This document shows positions 22,215-29,577 of a stretch of 31,129 nucleotides of DNA, one piece after another. Within the stretch, counting starts at the first letter, position 1; each line of letters starts with the position of its first letter. The stretch is from assembly GCA_036677805.1 (NCBI GenBank), contig JAVBVS010000006.1, positions 1-31,129 on the forward strand. The letters are read 5' to 3'. The translations under genes were made by a program, and so were the position numbers. Below the pieces are notes generated by a model. The model saw nothing but the letters and a program-made list of their open reading frames with translations, did not search any database and was not told where the DNA came from. The DNA comes from SIG78 sp036677805. GTDB taxonomy: Bacteria > Verrucomicrobiota > Lentisphaeria > Victivallales > Victivallaceae.

Positions 22215-25163
22215 ATGTTCGGAAAAATGATTTTGGCCGCGTTGCTGGCGGCGCATGTCCTGGCTCTTGGCGCGGCGGAAGCCGATCTCCGGGTGATCCC
22301 CTACAAGCCCGATCCGGGCATTGCGGTGGACGGCAATCCGGGAGAATGGAGCGATGTGCCGACTGCGCTGGTTTTCGACCGCGTCGAACAGCTTACCATC
22401 GGCCGCTCAAGCTGGCGCGGTCCGGACGATCTCTCGGGCCGGGTCAAACTGGCGTGGCGCGGGGATGGACTCTATTTGCTGGCGGAGGTTGTCGACGATC
22501 GCTTTTTCCAGCTCAAACAGGATAAAGACGTCTGGCAGGGCGATCATGTGGAGCTCTATCTGGACGCGGAACCGGAAAGTGATCCCGGACGTCGGGAATT
22601 CGGCACGGGGCAATTCGCATTGCTGCTGTCGCCGGGCGATCTGAAGACCGGATTCCCGAAGCCGCAACTCGTCGCGGTCCATCCTGCCGGAGCATCGACG
22701 GAAAAGTGTACTGTGGCGGCGGCATTGACCGACCGGGGCTATGTGCTGGAGGCTTTCATACCCAAAGAGCTGCTCGGCATTCCGGCGATGCAACAAAACT
22801 TTTACTGTCGCAGCGAAGCGGTGCTCAGTGACTGCGACAGTGAAATTCCGGCGCAGGAGCACTTCATGACCGGCGAACCTCAACCTTGGCGGCGGGTTCG
22901 GCCCCGGCTGCCGCCGACGGTATTGGGCGATGCTGCCGGTCGCGGCGAAAAACCGGCGACGGAGTTGAAATTGAGCGATGAGCTGCGCTTTTCCGCCATC
23001 GGCGGAGAGGCTGCGGTCACTTTCGAAGCGCCCCCGATTCCGGAGGGCAGAGTCGCAGTTCTCCGGCTTACCGGACGGCTGGATTCGTCAAAAATCGGCG
23101 GGTATCAACTGGGGGCCGCGGTCAAGCTCAACGATAAATTGTTACCGCCGGAAAAACTCTTCAATCGCAAGCCCGCCGGTATCCGGCGCAGCGGACAAAG
23201 CTACAATTTCATGCCGCGCCCGGGAGTGCTGGCGCTGGCCTATGCGCCGGATTTTTCGACCGTCAACAAAGACGGTCAGTACGGTTTGGTCGATTGTTCT
23301 GAATTGTGCACCTTCGAGTTCGACATCGGCGATCTGCTCGTGTCCGGCAAGAATACTCTGCTGCTGAGCGGTTCCGGCCGTCCCGAACTGAAGGATAAAA
23401 CGGTGGTTTTCGCGCCGCCGCTGCTCTCCTTCCGGATGCCTCCGGCGGTGCGTGTGCGCCGTCCGGCTCCGACCGGAGAATTGCCGCTGATCGCGCCGAA
23501 AGCGGCGCCGGAAGCGCCGGTTTTCCGGACCCTGGAGGACAAGGACGGCATTCTGACAATCCGGACCGGGCGCAGCGATTTCACCGTTCGGTCGCGTTTT
23601 TCGACACCGGACGGGCATTGGCACTCCGGTAATGCGCCGGGATATTTCACGCATCAGCGCCGGATAGAGCCGGGTGTGGAAACCCTGACTGTTTTCGACA
23701 CCTTCCGGAACCTGACCGACAAACCGCTGCCGCTGCGTCTGGAATATGCGGTCGATTTCGGGAACGATCTCCGGAAAGTTTATCTTGCCGGCCTTGCACC
23801 CGCTTCAAAGAGCGGTGTGACCACCCAGCCGGGCAATCCGAGCACCTACGCTTCCGGCGTTCATGACGGCATCGGACTGCTGCCGCGCAATGATGTGTTT
23901 CAGGTGCATATTTCCAACTACGCCCGCGACGGCGTGGCGGCAATCCGCGACAATCAGCTGGTGTTGGCTCCGGGTGCGGAATATACCGCGGAATGGATGA
24001 TCGTGCCGGTTCCGGGCGGCGATTACTGGGATTTTGTGAATGCGACGCGCCGGGCGACCGACGCCAACTTTACGCTGCCCTGGCTTTTCACCTTTGTTCA
24101 GACCACCGGCGAAACCAATCCCGAATATCTGAAAAAACTGGCTTATACCACATCGGCCAATCTGATGGTGCGCAAAAATCTCTACCCGCAATACCGCGGC
24201 AAGAGTGCCCATGGCACCTGTTTTCAAGAAATCGACCGCAGCGGCTACCGCAAACTGATGGACAACATCAGGAAATACGTTCCGCAGGCGAAATCGGCAA
24301 TCTACTTCCACTGCTTTCTCGATGCTCTGGTCGACGGCGACAAAAAATACCCTGATGCCGTACTGCGGCGTTCGGACGGTTCCACCGCGGCTTATGCCGG
24401 ACTGGGTTCAATGCTTTTTGTCCCTGCGGCAACCAACAGTTTCGGTCCGGCAGTGGCCCGCAATGTCGATCTGATTCTCGACGAATGCGGCGCCGACGGG
24501 GTTTTCTGGGATGAATTCGAGTATTCGGCCTACCCCTACACCTATACCGAACCGTGGGACGGTTTCTCCGGAGACATCGACCGCGACGGCAGACTGATCC
24601 GGCTGAAAAGTTCGGTTACGCTCCTGTCACAACCATGGCGTATGGCATTGGCCGAACGCATCCGGCAGCGTGGCGTCCTGATCATCAACGGTTCGCCGGC
24701 CACGCGCACTTCGGCTGCACTCAAAGTCCAGCACTTTGTCGAAACCGCCGCCATCAGCAACTGCGCCTATGCCGTGCTCTATTCGCCGGTGGCCTTGGGC
24801 GACCATATCAGCGAACGGACCCAGATCGACAGCTACCGCTGGATGCTCGGCGCACTCGACTATGGCTGCCTTTACAACTGGTACGATACGGTGGCGGCGG
24901 CCTATCCCACCCTGACCGAATACATGTTCCCGGCGACGCCGGTCGAATTGCATGAAGGATACATTCTTTGCCGGGAACGGATCATCACCAAAAAATCCGG
25001 TTTATTCGGCTGGAACGACACCTCGCGGCATGAGGTTCATGTCTACGATGAAAACGGCCGTGAGGTTCCCGGGTTCAAGGCCCCCGCGGTGGTCCGCGAT
25101 GGCAAAAACTTTACTGAATTGCGTTTGCCGGAAGATTATTCGGCGGCGATCATTCGAAAATAA
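22215..25163 (+). CDS. Secreted CBM9-containing glycoside-hydrolase-like protein
   Basis: A 982-residue protein with a signal peptide (MFGKMILAALLAAHVLALGA, cut near AEA). Residues 30-225 form a CBM9-like carbohydrate-binding sandwich: VDGNPGEWSDVPTA, VKLAWRGDGLYLLAEVVDDR, VWQGDHVELYLDA and GYVLEAFIPKELLG. A middle beta-rich region (about 250-600) follows, with LEYAVDFGNDLRKVYLAGL. The C-terminal 350 residues look like a TIM barrel: WLFTFVQTTGETNPEYLKKL, AIYFHCFLDALVDGDKKYPD, then ILDECGADGVFWDEFEYSAY, where the Asp-Glu pair at a strand end is the natural catalytic candidate. AAGGAA lies 7 nt before the ATG. I do not recognise the exact hydrolase family; substrate is a complex glycan by context. 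Confidence 0.75.
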   Translation: MFGKMILAALLAAHVLALGAAEADLRVIPYKPDPGIAVDGNPGEWSDVPTALVFDRVEQLTIGRSSWRGPDDLSGRVKLAWRGDGLYLLAEVVDDRFFQLKQDKDVWQGDHVELYLDAEPESDPGRREFGTGQFALLLSPGDLKTGFPKPQLVAVHPAGASTEKCTVAAALTDRGYVLEAFIPKELLGIPAMQQNFYCRSEAVLSDCDSEIPAQEHFMTGEPQPWRRVRPRLPPTVLGDAAGRGEKPATELKLSDELRFSAIGGEAAVTFEAPPIPEGRVAVLRLTGRLDSSKIGGYQLGAAVKLNDKLLPPEKLFNRKPAGIRRSGQSYNFMPRPGVLALAYAPDFSTVNKDGQYGLVDCSELCTFEFDIGDLLVSGKNTLLLSGSGRPELKDKTVVFAPPLLSFRMPPAVRVRRPAPTGELPLIAPKAAPEAPVFRTLEDKDGILTIRTGRSDFTVRSRFSTPDGHWHSGNAPGYFTHQRRIEPGVETLTVFDTFRNLTDKPLPLRLEYAVDFGNDLRKVYLAGLAPASKSGVTTQPGNPSTYASGVHDGIGLLPRNDVFQVHISNYARDGVAAIRDNQLVLAPGAEYTAEWMIVPVPGGDYWDFVNATRRATDANFTLPWLFTFVQTTGETNPEYLKKLAYTTSANLMVRKNLYPQYRGKSAHGTCFQEIDRSGYRKLMDNIRKYVPQAKSAIYFHCFLDALVDGDKKYPDAVLRRSDGSTAAYAGLGSMLFVPAATNSFGPAVARNVDLILDECGADGVFWDEFEYSAYPYTYTEPWDGFSGDIDRDGRLIRLKSSVTLLSQPWRMALAERIRQRGVLIINGSPATRTSAALKVQHFVETAAISNCAYAVLYSPVALGDHISERTQIDSYRWMLGALDYGCLYNWYDTVAAAYPTLTEYMFPATPVELHEGYILCRERIITKKSGLFGWNDTSRHEVHVYDENGREVPGFKAPAVVRDGKNFTELRLPEDYSAAIIRK

Positions 25164-25176
25164 AATTTTTGAATGA

Positions 25177-25211
25177 AAACGGCGGCCGGAAATCGTCTCC
25201 GGTCGCCGTTT
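25177..25211. terminator. Bidirectional terminator between convergent genes
   Basis: AAACGGCGGCCGGA (25177-25190) pairs with TCCGGTCGCCGTTT (25198-25211), 14 pairs with one G-U around a 7-nt loop. On the minus strand the stem is followed by TTTTC and a further T-rich run, so it best serves amtB; it can also end the plus-strand hydrolase transcript. Confidence 0.75.
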
Positions 25212-25239
25212 GGTTCGCTGCGCGATGATCGTGCGAGCG

Positions 25240-26553
25240 TTATTGATTCTGAAAAATCTGAAACCCGCCGTACCCTTCCATACCGTGTTCGGCCAGGTCA
25301 AGCCCCCGGATTTCCGCATCTTCGGAGGGCCGCAGTCCCTTGAGTACGACTTTGACGCCCGCGAAAATCGCCAATGCTGAACAGAACGACGCCGCGCCGA
25401 TGGCGGCGACGCCGATCAACTGGACTCCGAACGAGTAGTCCGGGCTGAAAATCCCGACGCATAAAGTGCCGAATACGCCATTGACCAGATGGACCGAGAG
25501 TGCGCCGACCGGGTCGTCGAGCCGGATGCGGTCGAAGAACATGACTGCCAGAACCACCAACACCCCGGCGATCGCACCGATCAAAATGGCGACTTTGAGT
25601 GACAGGCAATCTGCCCCTGCGGTGATGGCCACCAGCCCGGCAAGACAGCCATTGAGCACCATGGTGAGGTCGGGCTTCTTCTGAATGATCCACGACGTGC
25701 CCAGCGAACTCATGAGTCCGGCCGAGGCCGCCAGGGAAGTCGCCACCAGAATATATGACACCGAGGCCGGATCGGCGCTGAAGGCCGAGGCGCCGTTGAA
25801 CCCGAACCAGCCGAACCAGAGCAGAAAGGTGCCGATCACCGCCAGTGGAATGTTATGGCCGACGATGGGGTAGGAAATGCCGTTGACGAATTTGCCGATC
25901 CGGGGTCCGAGCATGATCACTCCGGCGAGCGCTCCCCAACCGCCGACCGAGTGGACGAAGGTTGATCCGGCGAGATCATGAAATCCGAGACCGGCCAGCC
26001 AGCCGCCGCCCCAACCCCAGGAGCCGACCAGCGGATAGACCAGTGCCGAATAGAAAATTGCGAACAGAATATAGGCGCTGAGCTTGATCCGCCCCGCGAC
26101 TGCGCCGGAAACGATGGTCACGCAGGTGGCGGCGAACATTCCCTGGAACAGAAAATCGCTCCAGTAGGTGTAGTGGCCGTCAGCCCAGCCGATCATGCCT
26201 GCGGTTCCGGGCGGACATTCGAGTCCCAGATGGTCAAACCCGAGGAACCCGCCGCACAACCAGTGGCCGTGCGGAAACATCAGTCCGAAGCCGATCAGGG
26301 CATAGGTGAGCAACCCGATGGCGGGCGTCACGGTATTTTTGCACAGGATGTTGACGCAGTTTTTGGCGCGGGCGAGACCGGATTCGAGCAGCGCGAAGCC
26401 GATGTGCATAATGAATACCAGCGCCGCGCCGATCATGATCCAGAGATTGTTGACCGTGAAGAGCACGTCGGCGGCGGAGGCGCCGGCTGGTTCCGCGGCA
26501 TGTGCCGCGCCGCTTGCCGCGGCCATCAGAAGCAGGTAACAAAGCATTTTCAT
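25240..26553 (-). CDS. amtB: Ammonium transporter AmtB
   Basis: A 437-residue Amt/Rh-family channel with a signal-like first segment (MKMLCYLLLMAAASGAAHAA) and 11 membrane helices. Signature features are ALLESGLARAKNCVNILCKN near the N-terminus, GFHDLAGSTFVHSVGGWGAL (the conserved Asp and first pore His), FGWFGFNGASAFS and ALSVHLVNGVFGTLCVGIF with the second pore His. It conducts ammonia across the inner membrane. It lies 27 nt downstream of the PII gene on the same strand, the usual glnK-amtB pair, in which PII blocks the channel when nitrogen is plentiful. AAGGAG precedes the ATG at 26553. Transcription probably comes from the sigma-54 promoter at 26956. Confidence 0.95.
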   Translation of the reverse strand: MKMLCYLLLMAAASGAAHAAEPAGASAADVLFTVNNLWIMIGAALVFIMHIGFALLESGLARAKNCVNILCKNTVTPAIGLLTYALIGFGLMFPHGHWLCGGFLGFDHLGLECPPGTAGMIGWADGHYTYWSDFLFQGMFAATCVTIVSGAVAGRIKLSAYILFAIFYSALVYPLVGSWGWGGGWLAGLGFHDLAGSTFVHSVGGWGALAGVIMLGPRIGKFVNGISYPIVGHNIPLAVIGTFLLWFGWFGFNGASAFSADPASVSYILVATSLAASAGLMSSLGTSWIIQKKPDLTMVLNGCLAGLVAITAGADCLSLKVAILIGAIAGVLVVLAVMFFDRIRLDDPVGALSVHLVNGVFGTLCVGIFSPDYSFGVQLIGVAAIGAASFCSALAIFAGVKVVLKGLRPSEDAEIRGLDLAEHGMEGYGGFQIFQNQ

Positions 26554-26580
26554 GGCGATTCAAGCTCCTTTGGGTATGGT

Positions 26581-26922
26581 CTAGCCGATGGCTTCCGAGC
26601 CGGTTTCTCCGGTGCGGATGCGGATGCATTCTTCGAGACTGGTGATGAAAATCTTACCGTCGCCGATGGCTCCGGTCCGGGCTCCGGCAATGATGGCGCA
26701 GACGGTCGGTTTTACAAAACCGTCATTCACGGCGATTTCGAGCCGGATTTTTTTGTTGAGATTGACTTCGATGGCAACGCCGCGATAGGCGGTGACATAG
26801 CCTTTCTGGCGGCCGCAGCCGAGGGCGTTGGTGACGGAAATCTTGAAAATCTCGCTTTTGTAGAGCGCCTGCTTTACGGCGTTCAATTTTTCCGGCTTGA
26901 TGTATGCGGTAATCAGTTTCAT
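26581..26922 (-). CDS. glnK: PII nitrogen regulatory protein, GlnK-type, lacking Tyr51
   Basis: A 113-residue PII protein that aligns residue for residue with E. coli PII. It begins MKLITAYIKPEKLNAVKQAL; GCGRQKG occupies 35-41, Tyr46-Arg47-Gly48 is kept, GARTGAIGDGKIFI (B-loop with Lys90) is intact and RIRTGETG is near the end. The T-loop differs: residues 49-52 read Val-Ala-Ile-Glu, so neither Tyr51 (uridylylation site) nor Ser49 (cyanobacterial phosphorylation site) exists. Lys58 is kept. It should therefore sense ATP/ADP and 2-oxoglutarate without GlnD modification. GGAGG lies 6 nt before the ATG at 26922. amtB follows in the same operon, so this is the AmtB-controlling paralogue by context. 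Confidence 0.93.
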   Translation of the reverse strand: MKLITAYIKPEKLNAVKQALYKSEIFKISVTNALGCGRQKGYVTAYRGVAIEVNLNKKIRLEIAVNDGFVKPTVCAIIAGARTGAIGDGKIFITSLEECIRIRTGETGSEAIG

Positions 26923-26955
26923 AACAAACCTCCGAGTTGGGTTGACATGTTTATT

Positions 26956-26971
26956 AGCAGATTGCGTGCCA
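26956..26971 (-). promoter_or_regulatory. Sigma-54 promoter of glnK-amtB
   Basis: On the minus strand TGGCACGCAATCTGCT matches the RpoN consensus at all key positions: TGGCACG for the -24 element, CTGCT for the -12, with GG-to-GC spacing exactly as required. It lies 33 nt upstream of the PII ATG and fits nitrogen control. Confidence 0.85.
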
Positions 26972-26999
26972 ACTTTTTTAATTCTTGTTATTTGTTTGA

Positions 27000-27057
27000 A
27001 AAACAATCAGTTGCAGATTGTTTTACGGGAGGTTGTTTTTTACATTTTTGTAAAAAA
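27000..27057. promoter_or_regulatory. Two inverted repeats upstream of the sigma-54 promoter
   Basis: AAAACAATC (27000-27008) pairs with GATTGTTTT (27016-27024) around AGTTGCA. TTTTTTAC (27036-27043) pairs with GTAAAAAA (27050-27057) around ATTTTT. They are centred about 70 and 100 bp upstream of the expected start, the region where enhancer-binding activators of sigma-54 bind. Confidence 0.45.
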
Positions 27058-27135
27058 TGGTTATTGCACTTTACAATTCGGAAAAATTGCGTGGGAAAAA
27101 GCCGGAAAAAATTATCGGGAAGGGGAAAACCCGAC

Positions 27136-27164
27136 TGGAAAAACGTTTTGAGGCGGTATATATT
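27136..27164 (+). promoter_or_regulatory. Possible promoter of the tRNA-Ser gene
   Basis: TGGAAA (27136-27141) and TATATT (27159-27164) are spaced by 17 bp, about 42 bp before the tRNA, with a GC-rich discriminator region after. The -35 is weak (4 of 6). Confidence 0.45.
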
Positions 27165-27205
27165 ATGTAGTACGCGGCGGGACTGGCCGCGGATGCTTGC
27201 TTTGT

Positions 27206-27295
27206 GGAGAGATGGCTGAGTGGTCGAAGGCGACGGTCTCGAAAATCGTTGTAGGGTTTACTCTACCGAGGGTTCGAATCCCTCTCTCTCCGCCA
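27206..27295 (+). tRNA. tRNA-Ser (anticodon CGA)
   Basis: A 90-nt class II tRNA. The acceptor GGAGAGA (27206-27212) pairs with TCTCTCC (27285-27291), then discriminator G and encoded CCA (27293-27295). The D-arm has TGGCTGAGTGGTCGAAGGC, the anticodon stem ACGGT/ATCGT encloses CTCGAAA giving anticodon CGA (reads UCG), a long variable arm (GTAGGG/CTCTAC) follows, and the T-arm is GAGGG-TTCGAAT-CCCTC. The 3' end overlaps the antisense 3' end of the integrase gene, so this is the likely integration site of the neighbouring element. Confidence 0.97.
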
Positions 27296-28528
27296 GTTTT
27301 TGACTTTGACAGGACCGGACATAACCGGTCTTTTTTGTTGCCGTAAAGACACTTGCAACAAAGAATCGCCAACGGTGCTTTTGTCACGAAAAGACGCTGA
27401 AACCCCCGATTTGACTGCCCCAACTGCCCCATTTACTGCCCCATCCCTGGCAAGCCGAATGTCCGGAAGTGTTTCAATCGCGCCCCGGAGGTCCATGCGG
27501 GCCACGTCAGTATAGATATTTTCTGTCAGGCGCGATTCACTGTGCCGCATGGCCGCCTGCACCAGCCGCAGGGCGACCCCGGCATTTTGCAGCAGCGTGC
27601 AGAAGGTTACGCGCAACGAATGAAAATCATAGCCGCTGCCGATTTCAGCGGGAATCCCGGCCGCCAGCCAGTATTGGCGCAAGCGTCCGAATTCGGGAAA
27701 GCGTCCGAATACCAGTCCGGTTCGATTCTTCCCGCGATATTGCAGCAGCAAGGCGGCAAGATCGTGATGCAGCGGAATCACCGCTTTCTGCCCGTTCTTA
27801 GTGATGCTGCCGGGCGCGACCAGTTGCGGAGTGCCGCCCTCAAGCGTCAAATGTTCCCAGCACAGCCGGGAAATTTCCCCGCGCCGCAATCCAGTGAACA
27901 ACGCCAGCGAAACGATGCATTTCAGCTTGAACGGCAGAACTTTCAACAGTGCTTCAATTTGTGGAACGGTCAGCGATTGCCGCCGCAGATGCTCTACGCG
28001 GGAAAGCGACAATTTTTTCACACCCCGCAGTGGATCGCCGAGCAAGCGGTTATGGAGCTCCAGCCAGCGGCAGAATTCACGCAGGGCGCCAAGATAATGA
28101 TTTTTGGTCTTGGCGGAAAGGTTCGAGGCATTGCGCCACTGTTCAAAGCCCCATAAGGTAATATCCTTGGGATACTGCCAATGGCAGAACGCTATAATCT
28201 GCCGACAATGAAAGCCCAGATAGTAGAGATGCTTTTCGGAGCGGTCCAGCGAGCGAACCGCCATCAGGAAATCTTGCAGGTGTTGTTCCAACAGAAGCGC
28301 TGCATATTCCTTGATATTGCGAGGCACGGCCCCGAATTGCGCCCGTTCCTCATTGCGGATCAACTCCTGCAACCGCTGGTTGGCGACCTGTTTGTCCGTT
28401 ACTCCGAGATTGACCGTGCGCGGGCGCGGCATCCAATCCTGCTGAAAAGTGGCGCTGTAGGTTTTGGCGATACGCGGCTTGCCGTCGGCATCTTTTCCGT
28501 GCCGTTTTTTGAAGACATAAGCGATCAT
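27263..28528 (-). CDS. Tyrosine recombinase (integrase)
   Basis: A 421-residue site-specific recombinase. A SAM-like core-binding domain spans about 70-180 (NIKEYAALLLEQHLQDFLMA). The catalytic domain (about 195-370) shows ALFTGLRRGEISRLCW (first Arg), ITKNGQKAVIPL (the Lys strand), YDFHSLRVTFCT (His-x-x-Arg), MRHSESRLTENIYTDV (second His and the Tyr nucleophile), so all catalytic residues are present. The last 11 residues (NWRRERDSNPR) are encoded within and beside the tRNA-Ser gene in antisense, a known sign of integration at a tRNA 3' end. It starts 2 nt after the excisionase-like gene, with GGAGG 8-9 nt upstream of the ATG. Confidence 0.94.
   Translation of the reverse strand: MIAYVFKKRHGKDADGKPRIAKTYSATFQQDWMPRPRTVNLGVTDKQVANQRLQELIRNEERAQFGAVPRNIKEYAALLLEQHLQDFLMAVRSLDRSEKHLYYLGFHCRQIIAFCHWQYPKDITLWGFEQWRNASNLSAKTKNHYLGALREFCRWLELHNRLLGDPLRGVKKLSLSRVEHLRRQSLTVPQIEALLKVLPFKLKCIVSLALFTGLRRGEISRLCWEHLTLEGGTPQLVAPGSITKNGQKAVIPLHHDLAALLLQYRGKNRTGLVFGRFPEFGRLRQYWLAAGIPAEIGSGYDFHSLRVTFCTLLQNAGVALRLVQAAMRHSESRLTENIYTDVARMDLRGAIETLPDIRLARDGAVNGAVGAVKSGVSASFRDKSTVGDSLLQVSLRQQKRPVMSGPVKVKNWRRERDSNPR
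27313..27336 (+). terminator. Rho-independent terminator of tRNA-Ser
   Basis: GACCGG (27313-27318) pairs with CCGGTC (27325-27330) around ACATAA, followed by six T residues (27331-27336). It lies inside the antisense of the integrase C-terminal codons. Confidence 0.82.
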
Positions 28529-28530
28529 CC

Positions 28531-28758
28531 CTAAGCCCTCCGTAATTCCGCACGGTTCAGGAAATCGACAAGCGCATCATAGCGAATGCGGACGGAGCGC
28601 CCGACTTTCAGAAGAGGCAATTTCCCGGCGGCGGCAAGGCGGTAGACGGTTCGCGGACTGACGGAAAGCAATCGCGCCGCGTCCCCCAAAGAGACTAAAA
28701 ACAGGTCTTTTTGCGGTTCGGGCTTGACTTTTTCAACTTTTGGAGATACTGTTTTCAT
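28531..28758 (-). CDS. Excisionase-like helix-turn-helix protein
   Basis: A 75-residue protein from the ATG at 28758, with AAGGAAG 7 nt upstream; a TTG two codons earlier is less likely. After a charged 22-residue N-terminus, SLGDAARLLSVSPRTVYRLA and LPLLKVGRSVRIRYDALVDF form a complete MerR-like/HTH_17 winged helix of the excisionase family. Such proteins bend attachment-site DNA to direct excision and often also repress integrase. It lies between the small probable RHH gene and the integrase, all in one minus-strand operon. Confidence 0.85.
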   Translation of the reverse strand: MKTVSPKVEKVKPEPQKDLFLVSLGDAARLLSVSPRTVYRLAAAGKLPLLKVGRSVRIRYDALVDFLNRAELRRA

Positions 28759-28824
28759 GTTCAACTTCCTTTCGTTGTTGGACGTTTGCCGGGTTTGTTT
28801 TCTCAGGACGTGCCCGGCATTTTC

Positions 28825-29262
28825 TTATTTTGCAGCAGCAACCTTTCGCTGCTTGACCCTTCGTTCACTTCTTTTTGCCATTGCCTCAAGCCGCTCCAAC
28901 TCCATATTGGAGGAAAAGCGATTCAATGCGGCAATAGCCTCTTTGCTCAAAAGAACATCCGCGACCTTTTCATCGGTCATTGCAATATCAAAGCCATTCG
29001 CAATCATCTTTGCATATTCAGTCGGATTGGTCAACTGTTCCGCCACCTTGGCCATCTTATCGTTAGTCACCAGATTTCGCACGGCGGGAACGATAATAGA
29101 CCGCATGAATGCGGAAACATTGTCTCGCTCGGACAGCTTCACCGCCTCCTGTAACATCGCCAACTCGTCAGGAGTGCAACTCATGGAAACGCGTTCGCTC
29201 ATGATTACGCCGTCTTTGCTCAAGCGTTTGCGTCCAGGACGCTTCGGAGTTGTTTCTGTCAT
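28825..29262 (-). CDS. Small basic protein, probable ribbon-helix-helix DNA binder
   Basis: A 145-residue protein. The ATG at 29262 with AAGGGTG 8-9 nt upstream is chosen over an in-frame start at 29328, which lies in the promoter. RVSMSCTPDELAMLQEAVKL followed by SAFMRSIIVPAVRNLV has the strand-helix-helix spacing of RHH (CopG/MobC-like) proteins. The C-terminus is a basic helical tail (AMAKRSERRVKQRKVAAAK). I do not recognise a named family. It is first in the operon with the excisionase-like and integrase genes, so a regulator of the element, or a relaxosome-type accessory protein, is likely. Confidence 0.55.
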   Translation of the reverse strand: MTETTPKRPGRKRLSKDGVIMSERVSMSCTPDELAMLQEAVKLSERDNVSAFMRSIIVPAVRNLVTNDKMAKVAEQLTNPTEYAKMIANGFDIAMTDEKVADVLLSKEAIAALNRFSSNMELERLEAMAKRSERRVKQRKVAAAK

Positions 29263-29300
29263 TTCAGCACCCTTATAGTTCTTTTTATCCCCTACAGGCC

Positions 29301-29328
29301 AATATAACCATATTTTTCTATTTGTCAA
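29301..29328 (-). promoter_or_regulatory. Promoter of the element's RHH-xis-int operon
   Basis: TTGACA (29328-29323) and TATATT (29306-29301) on the minus strand are spaced by 16 bp, 39 bp upstream of the ATG at 29262. The -35 is perfect. Confidence 0.75.
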
Positions 29329-29402
29329 GCAGAAAAACTGTAAAAAATATATTTTTTTATTGTATTTGGTAAATTTTCATAAGCTATGCCAGATATCCTG
29401 TC

Positions 29403-29431
29403 ATTACGTCGTCGAACCTATAGTACGTAAT
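29403..29431. repeat. Inverted repeat in the element's divergent intergenic region
   Basis: ATTACGT (29403-29409) pairs perfectly with ACGTAAT (29425-29431) around 15 bp, midway between the two divergent promoters. The rest of 29263-29577 is AT-rich and contains no gene. Confidence 0.45.
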
Positions 29432-29502
29432 CTTCTATAACACAAGGATGATTGGTTCGGCATTACATCATTATCAAGTGCTAAAAAATTTAACTTTGCT
29501 GC

Positions 29503-29530
29503 TTGTATTTTGACATCTCAATAGTATAAT
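29503..29530 (+). promoter_or_regulatory. Promoter of the cargo gene
   Basis: A perfect -10 TATAAT (29525-29530) with TTGTAT (29503-29508) at 16-bp spacing lies 48 bp before the chosen start. A TTGACA at 29510 is too close to serve as the -35. Confidence 0.55.
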
Positions 29531-29577
29531 AAATCAATGATTGGCAAAGTACTTAATTTATTGGGGGAATGGGAGTA

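Noticed and set aside
25978..27219. 413-residue plus-strand frame
   Set aside because: It is antisense to amtB and the PII gene and runs into the tRNA; both minus-strand genes are unmistakable.
27163..27432. 89-residue minus-strand frame with GERGIRTLGRVNPTTIFETV
   Set aside because: This is the well-known false protein made by translating the antisense of a tRNA-Ser gene.
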